This document shows positions 10,977-21,454 of a stretch of 64,000 nucleotides of DNA, piece after piece. Position numbers and translations under genes: made by a program. How positions within the stretch are numbered: position 1 is the stretch's first letter; the number at the start of each line of letters is the position of its first letter. The stretch spans positions 934,646 to 998,645 of the forward strand of contig WELB01000001.1 in assembly GCA_009602725.1 (NCBI GenBank), given 5' to 3'. Source of the DNA: Spirogloea muscicola (taxonomy: Eukaryota; Streptophyta; Zygnematophyceae; Spirogloeales; Spirogloeaceae). The notes under the pieces are model-generated. The model made no database searches. It saw nothing but the letters and a program-made list of their open reading frames with translations, and was not told the DNA's origin.

Positions 10977-13900
10977 TCAGAAGCCTGCCCACCCCGCTGG
11001 TTGGCTGGTCTTTGGAGGCGCCTTCTTGGCCTTCTCACAGTTGGTGCTGGCGTTACCAACGCCTCCTCCGCCGGCGCTGCTCGGTGGCGGCGCAACGGCA
11101 GTGAACGCACTTGTGAGGCTTGCACCAAAATTCAGTGAGTTGGCGCCAGCAGCCTTGAGAGCTCGCGAGGCGGGGGTGGCGCCACTCTGCGCTCCAGGGG
11201 CGAGCAGCTCAAAGCCGATGCTGCTGGCAAAAGGGTCCAAAGCAGAAGTGGGCGTGCTCTGTGGATCAGCGGTGCTGGTTAGGGCCTCCGGGTCGTCTTG
11301 GCCAAAGGGTTGCCAGCTGGGAGACGTCGGTGAGTGAGGAGTCCCGCTAGAAGCCCTGACTGGAGGTGGCAGTGGTGGCGACCGTGTTGGTCTGCGAGAA
11401 CCTGCTGGGCTGGATGGAACAATCCTTACAGCCGAAGATCCGACCTGTCAAACAAATCGAAGGCAGGCAATGACCGTAAGTATTCTGCTCTTGAAGCGAG
11501 CTCTGCTTGCCGCTGATGGTACTGTGCACAGAGCTTAGTAAATTGCCAAGTGAAGGGACCAAGTGCTTACTAGCGGAGGATGTAACTGAGGCTCCGCACA
11601 AGCTTGCAAAGTAAGAAGGGAAGGCGAAGGACGACAAAGCAGATAGGAAGAGCAATCATCAGCCAATCAGTCTTAGACTGGTGGAACCGAATACCCACCT
11701 TGCTGAGCGCCCCAGCCGACTTGCCGTCCAGCAACCCTCCTCGATCTTCCAAGGCAAGTCTGAGCTCCCGGATCTCCTGCTCCTGCGCTTGCACTTTCCT
11801 CTCCAACCTCTCGCACTTCACCAGGAGCTCTGAATGCTCCGCGCGGGTTCTCTTCAGGATGTCTTCAAGGTCTGTTGCAGGATGCCGCTGCGCACTCCCT
11901 GGACAGCTGGTGCCAGACTTGCTCGGCTCCGCCTGCTTGTCGGCAATGTTGAAGGGCTTTGCCTCTTCCAGGGTGGCCACAAAGTCATCCCCAACAATCT
12001 GCTGAGGCACCACATCAAGCGAGTTCACACGCCTATGGTCACTAGGCGCAGCCTTTGCAAGCTCAGGCGACCTTGACTGCGGTCGTTGATCTCTTCTGTC
12101 CGGTGATGTTTGGACGATGCCATTGACTCTCCTGCCACTTTGAGGTACATCATCCTTCTTCTCCTCGACAACAACCTTGCCATCCAGCATCATGCTGTAG
12201 CCTTCTACCTCTCTCGTTGCCCGCCTTACAACATTCCCGGTTGCCTTCTTCAGCTGACTAGCCACACCCAAGCCTTTGAGCGGGGACCTGTTTGCCTGAC
12301 TACTTTGAGGCAGTACCGGTAAAGGGGGGCTTCGTCGGACACGCTCGTGCTCTGTTTCTGGACTGACGCCATTTGCATGAGGTCCAGCGGCAGCATTGTC
12401 CTCAACACCTTGGCTCTGTGCATATGGTGTCGACCAGAACGCCCCCTTGCCTCCACTTCTTGCGGATACCACATTACCATTGTCTCTCTGGTTCGAGGAA
12501 CCCAGCATGGTTGGCATTGAGGACGCAATATCCGAAGCTGCAAAGAAAGGCAATGGAGTGGTAAGTTCTGCTTTTGTCAACGTTGTGCTAGTAAGTGACG
12601 AGCTGCCCAGGTCTGCATTTCAGAAAATGCTGAAGGCTTTCATTAGCTTCTGCCATGACCTATGCACATTGTTGGCAGGGTCACCTGAAGGTGAACCTGA
12701 GGATGTGGCAAAATCGGGATGGGCTCTCCTCTTGTCCAAAGGGAGTAGCTCGTTGGCCCGGTGCCAAACCTGAGGCAGTCGAGAAACCCAAACGAGCACG
12801 GCGCTATAAGAAGAGTATGAAGCATCATCTATCAAGGCATGTGAGCTGAACATAAGGAATGATTGCTCATGGCAAATCATAATGATGTGACTTGCCAGAT
12901 TCTGTGTCAAATCTAGATCGCAATCACTCCCAACAGATAAGATTTGCCAACAGTTATGTGACCCTCAGGTAAAGCTCCTGAGATCGTTCTATAGACAAGA
13001 CCTTTGAGAGTTACCTGCTTAATATTGGGGCGAGCGTCTGGGCTGCTGTTGAGCATGTCTTTGATTAGGGCTACTAAGGAAGGACTGTAAGTAGGGGAGT
13101 CTGGGATCTGATAGTTGCCATTCAAAATCTGCAGCTTGGACTCGCCATCAAAGCACGACTTGAAGTAGGCCAACCTGTACAGGAGGCAACCAAGCGCCTG
13201 CAATTTGCAGAGATTGCCGAATGAGATTGCATGTCCACACTAGCTAAAACACACCTGTCATGGCTTGCCAACTCGTTACATAAATACGGCAAGCACTCCC
13301 TTCTCATCTTCAAATGCCATATGTCGACGAACAAGCATACATGACTACCATTGCTACATCTCACTGGTATGCTCCAAGGACTTGACTTCTGACGCAATAG
13401 CAATGTGCCAAGAGGGCATCAACAGCTCACCCAAATGTCCACCTTCTCATTGATGAAGTCTCGACGATATAGGTCCCACAGCTGCAAGCAAAGTGCCAAT
13501 TAAGGACTCGAAAGCCAAGCGAGGCCTGTGCCTTGGGCTACTTACAAAGACGTCGCAGGGCTGTTGTGCATCGGTGACCCTTTAAAGCTGTGCACGGTAT
13601 CAAGAGCTACTTACTTCAGGAGCACGGTAAGCAGGCGTCGTGTGCTTTCTGATCACGTCCTCCTCCGCTCCCATCTCCTCAGCCCTGTCAAAGCGCTTGT
13701 GGGTGGTACTCGTGCTGCCAAAGTCGCATAACTTCCATGTGCTGTTACCAGAGAGCAGCACATTCTCGGCCTTCAGATCCCTGCAGCACAAGCAGTTCAC
13801 CACCAAGTGAGCTCTGACGAGAATCAAGTGGTGGAGCAAGGACACTCAGCTGGCTTGCAGCGTTGCACTGTACATGAGCAACTACCCGCAAGCTGGGGGT

Positions 13901-14510
13901 GTCCTTTGATTGTTGGGCAGACCCATCACAAGTTGTTCGAGGACTGAGTTCTGCTGCTGAGCTAGCGTGCTCAGTGGCGAGTGCCGTCACGAGCGAGCTG
14001 ACCAATGTAGGGAACAAGGCAAGGCGAGGACACCCACCTGTGTGCGATGGGAGGCGACTGAGAGTGCATGGCACAGACGGCGTTGCAGACGTCCCGGAAG
14101 ATGAGGAGGACCTGCGGCTCCTCGAACAGGCGGGTGCCTCTGGCCTCCATGACGTTCACCAGCATCTTGTCGCAGAACTCCATGGCCAGGAGGCAGTCCG
14201 TGCCGCGCTCGCCGGCGTCGGCGTAGGCGTGCGCCGCCAGCGCCACGACGTTGGGGTGGCCCTGGAGGCCCAGCAGCACGCCGACCTCCCGGCGCGCCAG
14301 CGCCAGGCTCTCGGCGTCGCCGCACACGATCTGCTTGATCGCGTAGCCGGCGCCGGTGGCGGCGCACCGCGCGGCGTAGACGAAGGAGAAGCCGCCCTGC
14401 GCGACGACGGCGCGGACCTGGAGCCGCAGGCCGCCGACGTCGACGGTCCGGCCCTCCAAGCTGGCGCCGCCGGCGGCGTCGCGCGGCGCCAGGTTCTTGA
14501 GGCGCCACAT
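10977..14510 (-). CDS. NAK/Ark-family Ser/Thr protein kinase (AP2-associated kinase-like)
   Basis: Minus-strand gene beginning with MWRLKNLAP and LEGRTVDVGG, the characteristic N-terminus of plant members of the NAK (AAK1/GAK/Ark1-Prk1) family, which regulates clathrin-mediated trafficking and actin. Exon 1 (14510 to about 14036) holds the P-loop AQGGFSFVYAA, the ATP-binding Lys in YAIKQIV and the hinge LAMEFCDK. Splicing creates HRDLKAENVLL; DFGS follows in the exon at about 13789-13615, with TTPAYRAPE. The exon at about 13492-13441 gives LWDLYRRDFINEKVDIW. The exon at 13200-13016 gives ALGCLLYRLAYFKSCFDGE and NSSPDARPNIKQ. VWHRANELLPLDKR follows at about 12780-12690. The long exon at about 12560-11700 is an unstructured linker ending in a coiled coil (DLEDILKRTRAEHSELLVK). 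The last exons carry DPFASSIGFELL and end at 10977. All catalytic residues are present. Confidence 0.9.
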
Positions 14511-14703
14511 GGCGGCGAGGCCCTTTGACAATCGTCACGCGAGGGTTCAAAGCGGAGTCCCAGCGTGCTTGCCGAGGCCGGCTTTTGGTCGTCGCCACCG
14601 GCCCGTGGCTTGCTTCTTACTGGACCTGGAGGCGAGCGGCGGGAGCCGAGCGACGAGCGGGGGCCGGGACCCTGCGGCGCCGGCCGCGCGGGATCACCGC
14701 GCC
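14511..14703. promoter_or_regulatory. GC-rich island between divergent starts
   Basis: This 193-bp segment lies between the kinase start (minus strand) and a possible plus-strand start codon at 14704. It is GC-rich and would have to contain the kinase promoter. No TATA box or known motif stands out. Calling it a bidirectional promoter depends on the plus-strand exon at 14704 being real. Confidence 0.3.
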
Positions 14704-14757
14704 ATGGCGGCCCTGGGCGCCATGGCTGCGCTGGCGGCAGCCGCCCGGCGGNCGCGT

Positions 14758-14800
<43 letters not shown>

Positions 14801-14855
14801 GCGTGGCGTTGGTCTTGGCCGCTTGCATCACCGGCGCAGTTGCCGCAGTGCCAAG
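14704..14855 (+). CDS. Possible first coding exon encoding a targeting peptide (orphan)
   Basis: ATG at 14704 opens an Ala/Arg-rich leader (MAALGAMAALAAAARR, a single unknown base at 14752, then a poly-Ala run) and a hydrophobic segment VALVLAACITGAVAAVPR. It ends at a plausible donor (CCAAG|GTACCT). Composition and position resemble first exons of organellar or secreted proteins elsewhere in the window. No matching downstream exon is recognised. From about 14.93 kb the sequence is retroelement debris, so this could be a stranded exon, a gene with a very long intron, or chance. Confidence 0.22.
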
Positions 14856-14929
14856 GTACCTGTGACTTGGCGGCGAACGCTTTTGGATCAGACCTTGTAG
14901 GTAAACCACCCACAGCGCCAAGAGAAATC

Positions 14930-15400
14930 CCATAGACGGTAGGGGCTGGGAAAGGCCAGCCCAAAAAGACTGGACAAGGTCCAGGTAGCCAAAGATAATT
15001 TCGTGTATTTGAAACAAACATAGGCCAATGGCCAAGTACAAAGGCAAGCAAGCACATCTAAATATCTACATAACCTACAGCAGGTTGACCCGCTCAAAAT
15101 CCACGGGTCAAAACATAAAGGTCGCTAACCGATGCATGAATACTAGATGTCAGGTACGAAGCCCTTCTGTCACCAACTAAAAGAAGAAGAAGGCTCGCCC
15201 AGCTTTCTGATGCAAGGCATTAGCCTGAGCTCGCTGCAAACAGGCCGAAACTCGACGTCGCAAGAGCGACAAATATGCAGCTGGCAAGCCCATTTCAGCC
15301 GGAAACACATCTGCACGTCGTGTGTAGCCTAGATTGGCAATGTTTTGGAGGAGGATTATTCCGGCCAAAGGGAGCCCGGAATAAAGAAAACCCACACAGC
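14930..15400 (-). mobile_element. Non-LTR retroelement fragment (dispersed repeat, copy 2)
   Basis: From about 14990 to 15360 this copy aligns with 51840-52230, including the shared landmark GGCCAAGTACAAAGGCAAGC, a GACCCGCTCA...CCACGGGTC block and the ATGTCAG...AAGCCCTTCTG stretch. On the minus strand it encodes IANLGYTRRADVFPAEMGLP, then a basic helix with CLQRAQANALHQKAGRA. It begins with one copy of the hairpin module (14942-14962). It is a terminal fragment; no reverse transcriptase or endonuclease is visible. Confidence 0.6.
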
Positions 15401-15419
15401 TAGACCCTATACGACCGCA

Positions 15420-16060
15420 GAAGGAAGAAGAAAAAGTGCTCGCCCATAGAGAAGGGGGGCTAGCAAAGCCAGCCCAGAAAGAATGGAAGGAAGCTCCGCA
15501 GAAGGAAGCTCAGTGCCCGCGAGTGAGCAGCAGCAATTCCGAGTAACTCGCAGCTGGGAAAGAAGCACTCTGTCGAGACCCAGAGGCAGCAGCCATAGCG
15601 CGGCCGGCTCGTGTGTGGACTGCCTGAGGAGTGAGCTGAAGGGGGCAGGGGCTGTGAATGGCCAGCCCAGAAAGAGCTTTTGACAACGTTCGGATAAGTC
15701 CGACGGCGCCATAGAAAGGGCTCGCCCATAGAGAGGGCTCGCCCATGCGCCACATGGCTGTGCAAGAAAGAGAGGAAGAGACTGAAGGGGAGCTTAGTAA
15801 CCCCGAGCCAGCACCGCAAGTGGGAGTATACTTGCAGCTGGAAAGGAGAGGAAGACTCTTCCAGTAGAGGGCGATGGCTGGGGTTGGCCAGTTCAAAAAA
15901 AGAATGAACACAATTTGGCATCCCAACGAGACCCAGAAGTAGCAGCCAGAGCGCGGCCGACCTGGACTCCGACATGCGGCTGCTCAACAGAAGAAGTGGC
16001 TCTGCCAATGGGCGGAAGGGCTGTGAGAAGCCAGCCCGAAAGAAGTGACAAGGTTCGAAG
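15420..16060 (+). repeat. Cluster of hairpin repeat modules
   Basis: Several copies of the GGGCTGG...CCAGCCC hairpin module occur here: 15457-15475, about 15648-15668, a degenerate copy at about 15885, and about 16018-16040. Each is preceded or followed by variants of CTCGCCCATAGAGA and by a tail of AAAGAATG type. At 15690-15745 the CTCGCCCATAGAGA block is itself locally repeated. No protein is supported. Confidence 0.6.
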
Positions 16061-16261
16061 GGGCCAGACTACGAAGGCGCCAGAAGCGCTATCTCAGAAC
16101 CAATGTAGGACGAACCACTCAATAAGTACGAGTGAGGAGCCTCACATCCGCCAGACTAGCTGCCGGAAAGCATTTCCCCTGACAAAAGCCAGAGGCTGCA
16201 GAGAGAGCACGGCCAGCACGCAGGTGTCAGGCGTGGGCCATGGACCGGTAAAGGAAAATGG

Positions 16262-16530
16262 TTAGTTGCATGCTGTAGACTTGGCTATCGAGCCAGCGGC
16301 GTTGAAGTCAGCCTGCTCACCTCGCCTGCGGGACACAGCGCTCCGCGCAAGCCTGACAAGCAGGTCGAGCCACTGGGACCCAAGAGCCCCGTGCACATCC
16401 ACGGCGAGGGGCACGAACCCGTCCGCAGCTGGGTGGTCTGCGTGTTTTGCCGCCTTGCAGCGTACGGCGTTCGCCGCTGCATGGCTGGCCCTCGAGGCAG
16501 AAAGCCCCGAATTGGAGCGATCCACCACAT
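16262..16530 (-). mobile_element. LINE-like C-terminal domain fragment
   Basis: The minus strand encodes FVPLAVDVHGALGSQWLDLL followed by VRLARSAVSRRRGEQADFN. The same domain is found on the plus strand at 16660-16800 and 27655-27800, and degraded on the minus strand near 53880-53990. This motif is typical of the last domain of non-LTR retrotransposon polyproteins in plants, algae and fungi. The fragment is terminated and isolated. Confidence 0.6.
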
Positions 16531-16639
16531 CAGAAGGAAAGTGCAGAGGTCACTGAGTGCTTCGTGGCTACTCAGTCAGCGCTTTTTCAAGCGCTACTCA
16601 ATTCACAGTGTGCTTTGAAGCTTTCTCTCCCACTTCTTC

Positions 16640-17040
16640 TCTTTTCTCCGACCACCCGGTGTTTCCCCCTGGCTGTGGACGTGCACGGGGCCCTCGGGTT
16701 TCTCTGGCTCGACCTGCTGGCCAGGCTTGCGCGGCGCGCTGTGTCCCGCAGGCGCGGTGAGCCGACGGACTTCAACATCGCTGGGTCGTGGGCGCAAGTC
16801 TACCGTATGAGATTGTCTGTATCCCTTCTGCTGGCCAGGCTTGCGCGGCGCGCTGTGTCCCGTAGGCACGGCGAGCCGGCTGACTTCAACGCCGCTGGCT
16901 CGTGGGCTCAGGTATGGGAGTGCCACTTCTTCAGCGGTCCATGGCCCATGCTCTGCATCTGCGAGCTGGCCGTGCTCTCGCTGCGGCCTCCGGCTTTCGT
17001 CAGGGGGATAGTTTCCCGGCAGCTAGTCTGTCGGATCTGA
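16640..17040 (+). mobile_element. LINE-like C-terminal domain with internal 114-bp duplication
   Basis: The plus strand encodes FPLAVDVHGALGFLWLDLL, ARLARRAVSRRRGEPTDFN and GSWAQVYRMRLSVSL, a LINE terminal domain. The segment starting TGCTGGCCAGGCTTGCGCGG at 16715 is repeated from 16829, a direct tandem duplication with a period of 114 bp (38 codons) that keeps the frame. The frame closes at 17040. The orientation is opposite to the neighbouring fragment at 16262-16530, so at least two insertions or a rearrangement are involved. Confidence 0.6.
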
Positions 17041-17149
17041 GGCTACTCACCCGTACCTACTGAGTGATCCATCCTCCCCCTGTTCTGACATAGCATCTTC
17101 CGGCCCCTTTGTAGCTGCTAATCGCTTGTAGGCCCCTCCACACCTTTCT

Positions 17150-17320
17150 CAAGTCTGTTTGGGCTGGCTTTTCGCAGCCCTTGCCCCCATTGGGAGTGCC
17201 ACTTCTTCTTCTTCTTCTTGTTTAGTCTGCACTCGACTCTGCCTGAACAATGTATTGGCTTGAATTGGCCTCCCTTTCAATTCATGCGCCCCGCGCGCCT
17301 TCTCTCTCTTCTTGTACTGC
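17150..17320 (+). repeat. Element 3' tail with hairpin module
   Basis: This stretch contains an inverted copy of the hairpin module (GGGCTGGCTTTTCGCAGCCC, about 17159-17178). A conserved block follows that includes GAACAATGTATTGGCTTGAA and CGCGCGCCTTCTCTCTC. The block recurs at about 17773-17840, 28048-28115, diverged at about 35820-35880, and inverted at about 53585-53645. Because it repeatedly follows the LINE-like terminal domain, I infer that it is part of the element's 3' untranslated tail. Confidence 0.55.
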
Positions 17321-17701
17321 CATTGCTGCTTCCTCAACCTCCTCTAGCAGCTCCACAAGCGGTACCGGTCGAGTCGTCATGGCCCCCGTCAGCACGGCTC
17401 CCCCCGCTCTGTGGCACCTACGGCCCTCCTTTCCCCCACCCGCCCTCCCTCCTGCCATTGCTGCTTTCTCAACCTCCTCTAGCAGCTCCACAAGCGGTAC
17501 AGGTCGAGTCGTCATGGCCCCCGTCAGCACGGCTCTCCCCGCTGTGTGGCACCTCCAACCCTCCTTTCCCCCACCCGCCCTCCCTCCTGCCATTGCTGCT
17601 TCCTCAACCTCCTCTAGCAGCTCCACAAGCGGTACCGGTCGAGTCGTCATGGCCCCCGTCAGCACGGCTCCCCCCGCTCTGTGGCACCTCCGGCCCTCCT
17701 A
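17321..17701 (+). repeat. 135-bp tandem repeat, about 2.8 copies
   Basis: Units start at 17321, 17456 and 17591 (CATTGCTGCTT...), giving a period of exactly 135 bp, or 45 codons. Units are nearly identical. Two plus-strand frames and one minus-strand frame stay open across the array; one plus frame encodes a Ser-rich segment (SSTSSSSSTSGTGRVVMAPV), then PALWHLRPSFPPPALPP. It lies inside retroelement debris, so it is more likely a minisatellite than part of a real protein gene. Confidence 0.75.
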
Positions 17702-17739
17702 GTATAGGGCGTCTTTTCATGTAGCCACATTCTTTGCGC

Positions 17740-18390
17740 TGCATTCTTTGCACTTTCTGCATTTTCTGCCTGAACAATGTAATGGCTTGAATTGGCCTCG
17801 CTTTAATTTCATGCGCACCGCGCGCCTTCTCTCTCTCTTCTACTGGAAGCGTCCTTACTTTCTACCTGGACACCGGAGCGCACTGCCAGATGGCAAGGTA
17901 CAGTCGGGGGGGATGATTGAACATAGCCCACAGTCTGCAAATCGGACGGGATGGCCCACACATCCCGGCCCCCGGGGCGGGGGAGCACGTGGCAGCTCCA
18001 GGGCGGCGCATCTCGGACACTGCCGGACGCGGGGCCTGGGAGGGAATGCGTTGCGTCAACAACCAAGCCCCGCAGCGCCCCGAGGCCCCTGAATCCGTTG
18101 ATTAATCGTGATCACCCCATGGTCGCACCTTGGCTGGCTTCCACAGCCGCTCGTTCAGTATCAGAAGCCGCGTTCTCCTTCTAGGATCAGGATCCGCCGG
18201 GCCCGCCGCCGTCGCCGCCGCCGCCGCCGCCGCCGCCGCCGTCTGCGCCGCCGAGCACGGCCTTCCGGCTTCAGTAAAGAGCAGGGCGGATCTGCTCGAG
18301 CGTGGAAGCCGCTGCAGGTCTGGCAGGCGCGGGACGACTGTCGGCTTGCTCCGGCTGGTGCTGCCGTCCTGCACTAGTGCAGCCGCGGCC
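17740..18390 (+). repeat. Second element-tail copy and GC-rich 5' flank of the PGM gene
   Basis: About 17773-17850 repeats the GAACAATGTAATGGCTTGAA...CGCGCGCCTTCTCTCTC tail block. From 17890 to 18100 no gene is recognised. From 18185 to 18260 there is a (GCC)n-rich tract typical of 5' ends here, so the last 200 bp probably hold the promoter and 5' UTR of the phosphoglycerate mutase-like gene that starts at 18391. Confidence 0.45.
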
Positions 18391-20894
18391 ATGGAGGCCT
18401 CGCTCCTGCACGGCGCCCGCCCTCTGCTGCTGGCGCCGCGCGCGTGGAGCGACGCCGCGGCCTGGAGTGGCCTCCGGGCAGAGCTCGTGCAGCCGCCAGC
18501 GGCCCGCGCGGCTCCACGCTTGCGCAATGGCCGGCCCGTCGTTCTCTGCGAGGCCAACGCCGGCGGGGACGTCCGCGAAGGTACGAGCTACGCTTCCTCG
18601 GACCGCCGCCGGGGCCTCACTGGAGCTCTCTAATGTGGCACGGGTACTGGCGCTGGGGCTAGTCCAGATGTGTCAGGGCTTTGTGTCGCTGTGCAAGCGC
18701 GTGCACAAGTCCGACGTGCTTGCGCGTCGGCTTCACCAACGATCTCAGCCTGCCGCCAATCGTGCTCGGCAGAGGAAGCCATGGTTCCCCCTGCTGCTGC
18801 TAGGGATCTCAAGAGCTCGATCGACCAAGCAGAACCTGCAGAACGGCAGGCATTTGGCACCGTCTCGGAGGGCACGGTGGCCGACGAGCCGGCCGTCTCG
18901 TCAGATGGGCGCTGAATGCACATCTTCGCGCTGCAGATGCAGCAGGGGGCGTCCTGCTGGCCAGAGTGAACGGGCAAAGCAACGGCGCGATGCTCGCAAC
19001 AGCCGGCGCCAGTGCTGCTGAGCGCAAGCGGGGGGGCACCAGCCCCGTGACCGGCGGGTCTGTCGACGTCAGCGGGGCAACCGCTCCCCTGATCATGGGG
19101 CCTCTTGCGCATGAGAAGAAGATTGTGATGGTTCGTCACGGCCTCAGCTCGTGGAACGAGGAAGGCCGTGTGCAGGTAATCTGCATGAAGCCCTCGTCCT
19201 TAGTGGGCATCTCAATGAAGGGCCAGGCTTTGTAAGGCATAAGAGAGAGGGTGGATGTGTCCTGATTGACTTGTGAGGCCCTTTCCCTTACGAGCACAGA
19301 TTGCGTGTCTTGTGGCTGTCCAACTTCTTACCTTCACATTAATCAATCTGTGAGGCAGTAGCTTCGATATCCAGCTACGTTGTCTCAAGGACGCAAATCC
19401 GGCAATGCATTATGTGCAGGGTGCCTCTGACAAGTCCATCTTGTCAGAGAAAGGAAAGGCTCAAGCTTACAAGTGCAAGGAAGCTCTCAGCCACATGGAT
19501 TTTGACAAGTGCTTCGCGAGCCCTATCTCCAGAGCCAGGGTGAGCTATGTCCTGACTGGCACAGTGAGCGCTCCAATGCGGAGAACCAAATGCAATGCAG
19601 TGTGATTGGGTGTTCCAATGCTGGTGTCAGTTGATCGTATGTAAAAGCAGTCGCGACAGGGCCTCTTCCTTTCTGTAGCTCAAAGCAGTGATTGCCTGAT
19701 GTTCTGCAGTCAACTGCTGAGCTTATCTGGGAGGGCCGCGAGGAGCCATTGGTGTTCTTGGACAATTTGCGTGAAGCTCATCTCCACTTCCTAGAAGGCA
19801 TGAAGAATGGTACATTGCTGCACTATCTGCTGGCATCTTAAGTACTTGTGGTGTGGGATGAGGGGCCTCTTCTCGTATTTGTCTAGATGGAGGTCGTATT
19901 CTAATGGTGCTCTTGGCCCTTTACTAAGGTATGTGAAGGACTTCCTTGTCTAATTTGTGGGAGTGCGACAGAAGATCAACTCATATTCCCATGGGTGGAG
20001 AGCAAAGCAGGTTAATACTGCAAGCGCGTAATGTCTGCAGAGACAGTACTTATGTTCAGCCTGCTTCTTTGATCACAGAGGAGGCAAATGAATTATACCC
20101 GGAGCTGTATGGTAATTGGAGGGGGGATCCGCTTAATTTCTGTGTTGGAGGTGTTTACCCAGTGGTTGATCTCTACAAGAAAGCGCGTACTGCGTGGGTG
20201 GACATTTTAAGAGAAGATGTATGGCACAAAACTTCTAAATTGGCCACACAGCACATTCTATTCATTACGCAGGATGCACAGCATTGTCTTCTGCATTCTG
20301 TCAAGGCAATGCACTTCTGCATTCTGTCAAGGCAATGCAGAATCTATTTGGCTACTAGTGCCAGATACTAGGGCCCTGCATGAGCTCATGGACAGAGTCA
20401 ATCGGCACTTTTTCGTCGCTTTTGCAGGGAGATCAGGTGCTTGTGGTGACCCACAAGTCCATCTTACGGGCCATGCTTGGCATAGCACTTGGCCTTGGTC
20501 CAGACAAGTAAGCATATAGTTTGTTATTGCACTGCTGGCTTTCCCTGTCTTCTTGGCTATGCATGTAGATGTCTGTACACTTCTTTTGCATGCCTGTTGG
20601 CATCTCAGTGGGCTGCTTGACATGCGCATGTCTTGGTTGTTTGTCATTTGATCTTCTCATATATCACTATGGAAGAGGTAGGTAGCTCAACAAGTGGGGT
20701 CAAACGAGAACTTCCATTGTCTTCTGTGAAACTTATGCAGGAAAGTCTTTCCATGTCTCTCTCTCTCCAGGTTCAGGGCTGTGGACATCAACAATGGAGG
20801 CATCTCTGTCTTCAAGATCAATAAGAAAGGGGAGCCTATGTTGCAGGCCCTCAATCTGACGTCGCATCTCCACAATGAAGCAATCTTTTACTGA
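18391..20894 (+). CDS. Phosphoglycerate mutase-like protein (histidine phosphatase family), plastid-type
   Basis: The start exon at 18391 encodes an Ala/Arg/Ser-containing leader (MEASLLHGARPLLLAPRAW) that looks like a plastid transit peptide. Splicing to about 18936 leads to MGPLAHEKKIVMVRHGLSSW, with the phosphohistidine RHG motif, then NEEGRVQ. Later exons give GASDKSILSEKGKAQAYKCK and DFDKCFASPISRA, LIWEGREEPLVFLDNLREAH (about 19719-19790), NELYPELYGNWRGDPLNFCV (about 20087-20145), VVTHKSILRAMLGIALGL (about 20443-20496), then FRAVDINNGGISVFKINKKG and the end ...LTSHLHNEAIFY, stop 20892-20894. The arrangement matches plant homologues such as At1g22170/At1g78050. The related 2-carboxyarabinitol-1-phosphatases share the GPLA...RHG segment, so the substrate is not settled by sequence alone. 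An intron carries a 26-bp local duplication at about 20288-20338. Confidence 0.87.
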
Positions 20895-21454
20895 GAATGT
20901 TCTCGTTCCTGCATACGGACCCCATAGCTTCACAACGCCTGCCCCGTTTTGTGTGGTTTGCTTGCCCCCTACTTCATTAAGTTCTGCACTTAGCAATGTC
21001 TCCGTGTTGGAAACTACCCGCCAATGAGTTCATCGAATGAGCCATGGATTGTCTTCATTTAGCAACAAATGTGCTGGACCAAAGGGCTTCACTTTAGGTG
21101 TAGAGGACACTCAGCTCTTCTTGACAAGCGCAACCAGTGCCTAGAAGACTTTGGATTTGCTTTTGTACTGTAAGTGGGAGGTCCTTCCAGCCACAAAATG
21201 ATTAGTGTCTCCTGTTGATGATTAAGGATTCCTCCTCAACTGTAGCCTTTAATTTCTCCAGTGCTGCAAGAAGAGAATTCAGGTGCCAGAGTGGTTTCCT
21301 CAGATAAGTGCATTTGTGTAATAGTTTTCACCCACAGCTGTGGTTTGACATGAGCAGTACATAAATCTTAGCGCAGCTACGGGTGCTTAATTCAGACAAG
21401 ATAGTAACCTGTCACAAAAGAGCGTGTAAAGCAAGATGCAATGAACAACAGCTC
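20895..21454. other. Intergenic, convergent gene ends
   Basis: This 560-bp stretch lies between the 3' ends of the PGM-like gene (plus) and the RH1 helicase gene (minus). It has lower GC than the flanking exons and no open frame worth calling; it presumably holds both 3' UTRs. I see no repeat or RNA gene in it. Confidence 0.5.

Noticed and set aside
13899-14528. Plus-strand frame of about 209 codons opposite the kinase first exon
   Set aside because: It is a GC-rich antisense shadow; the minus-strand kinase motifs are unambiguous.
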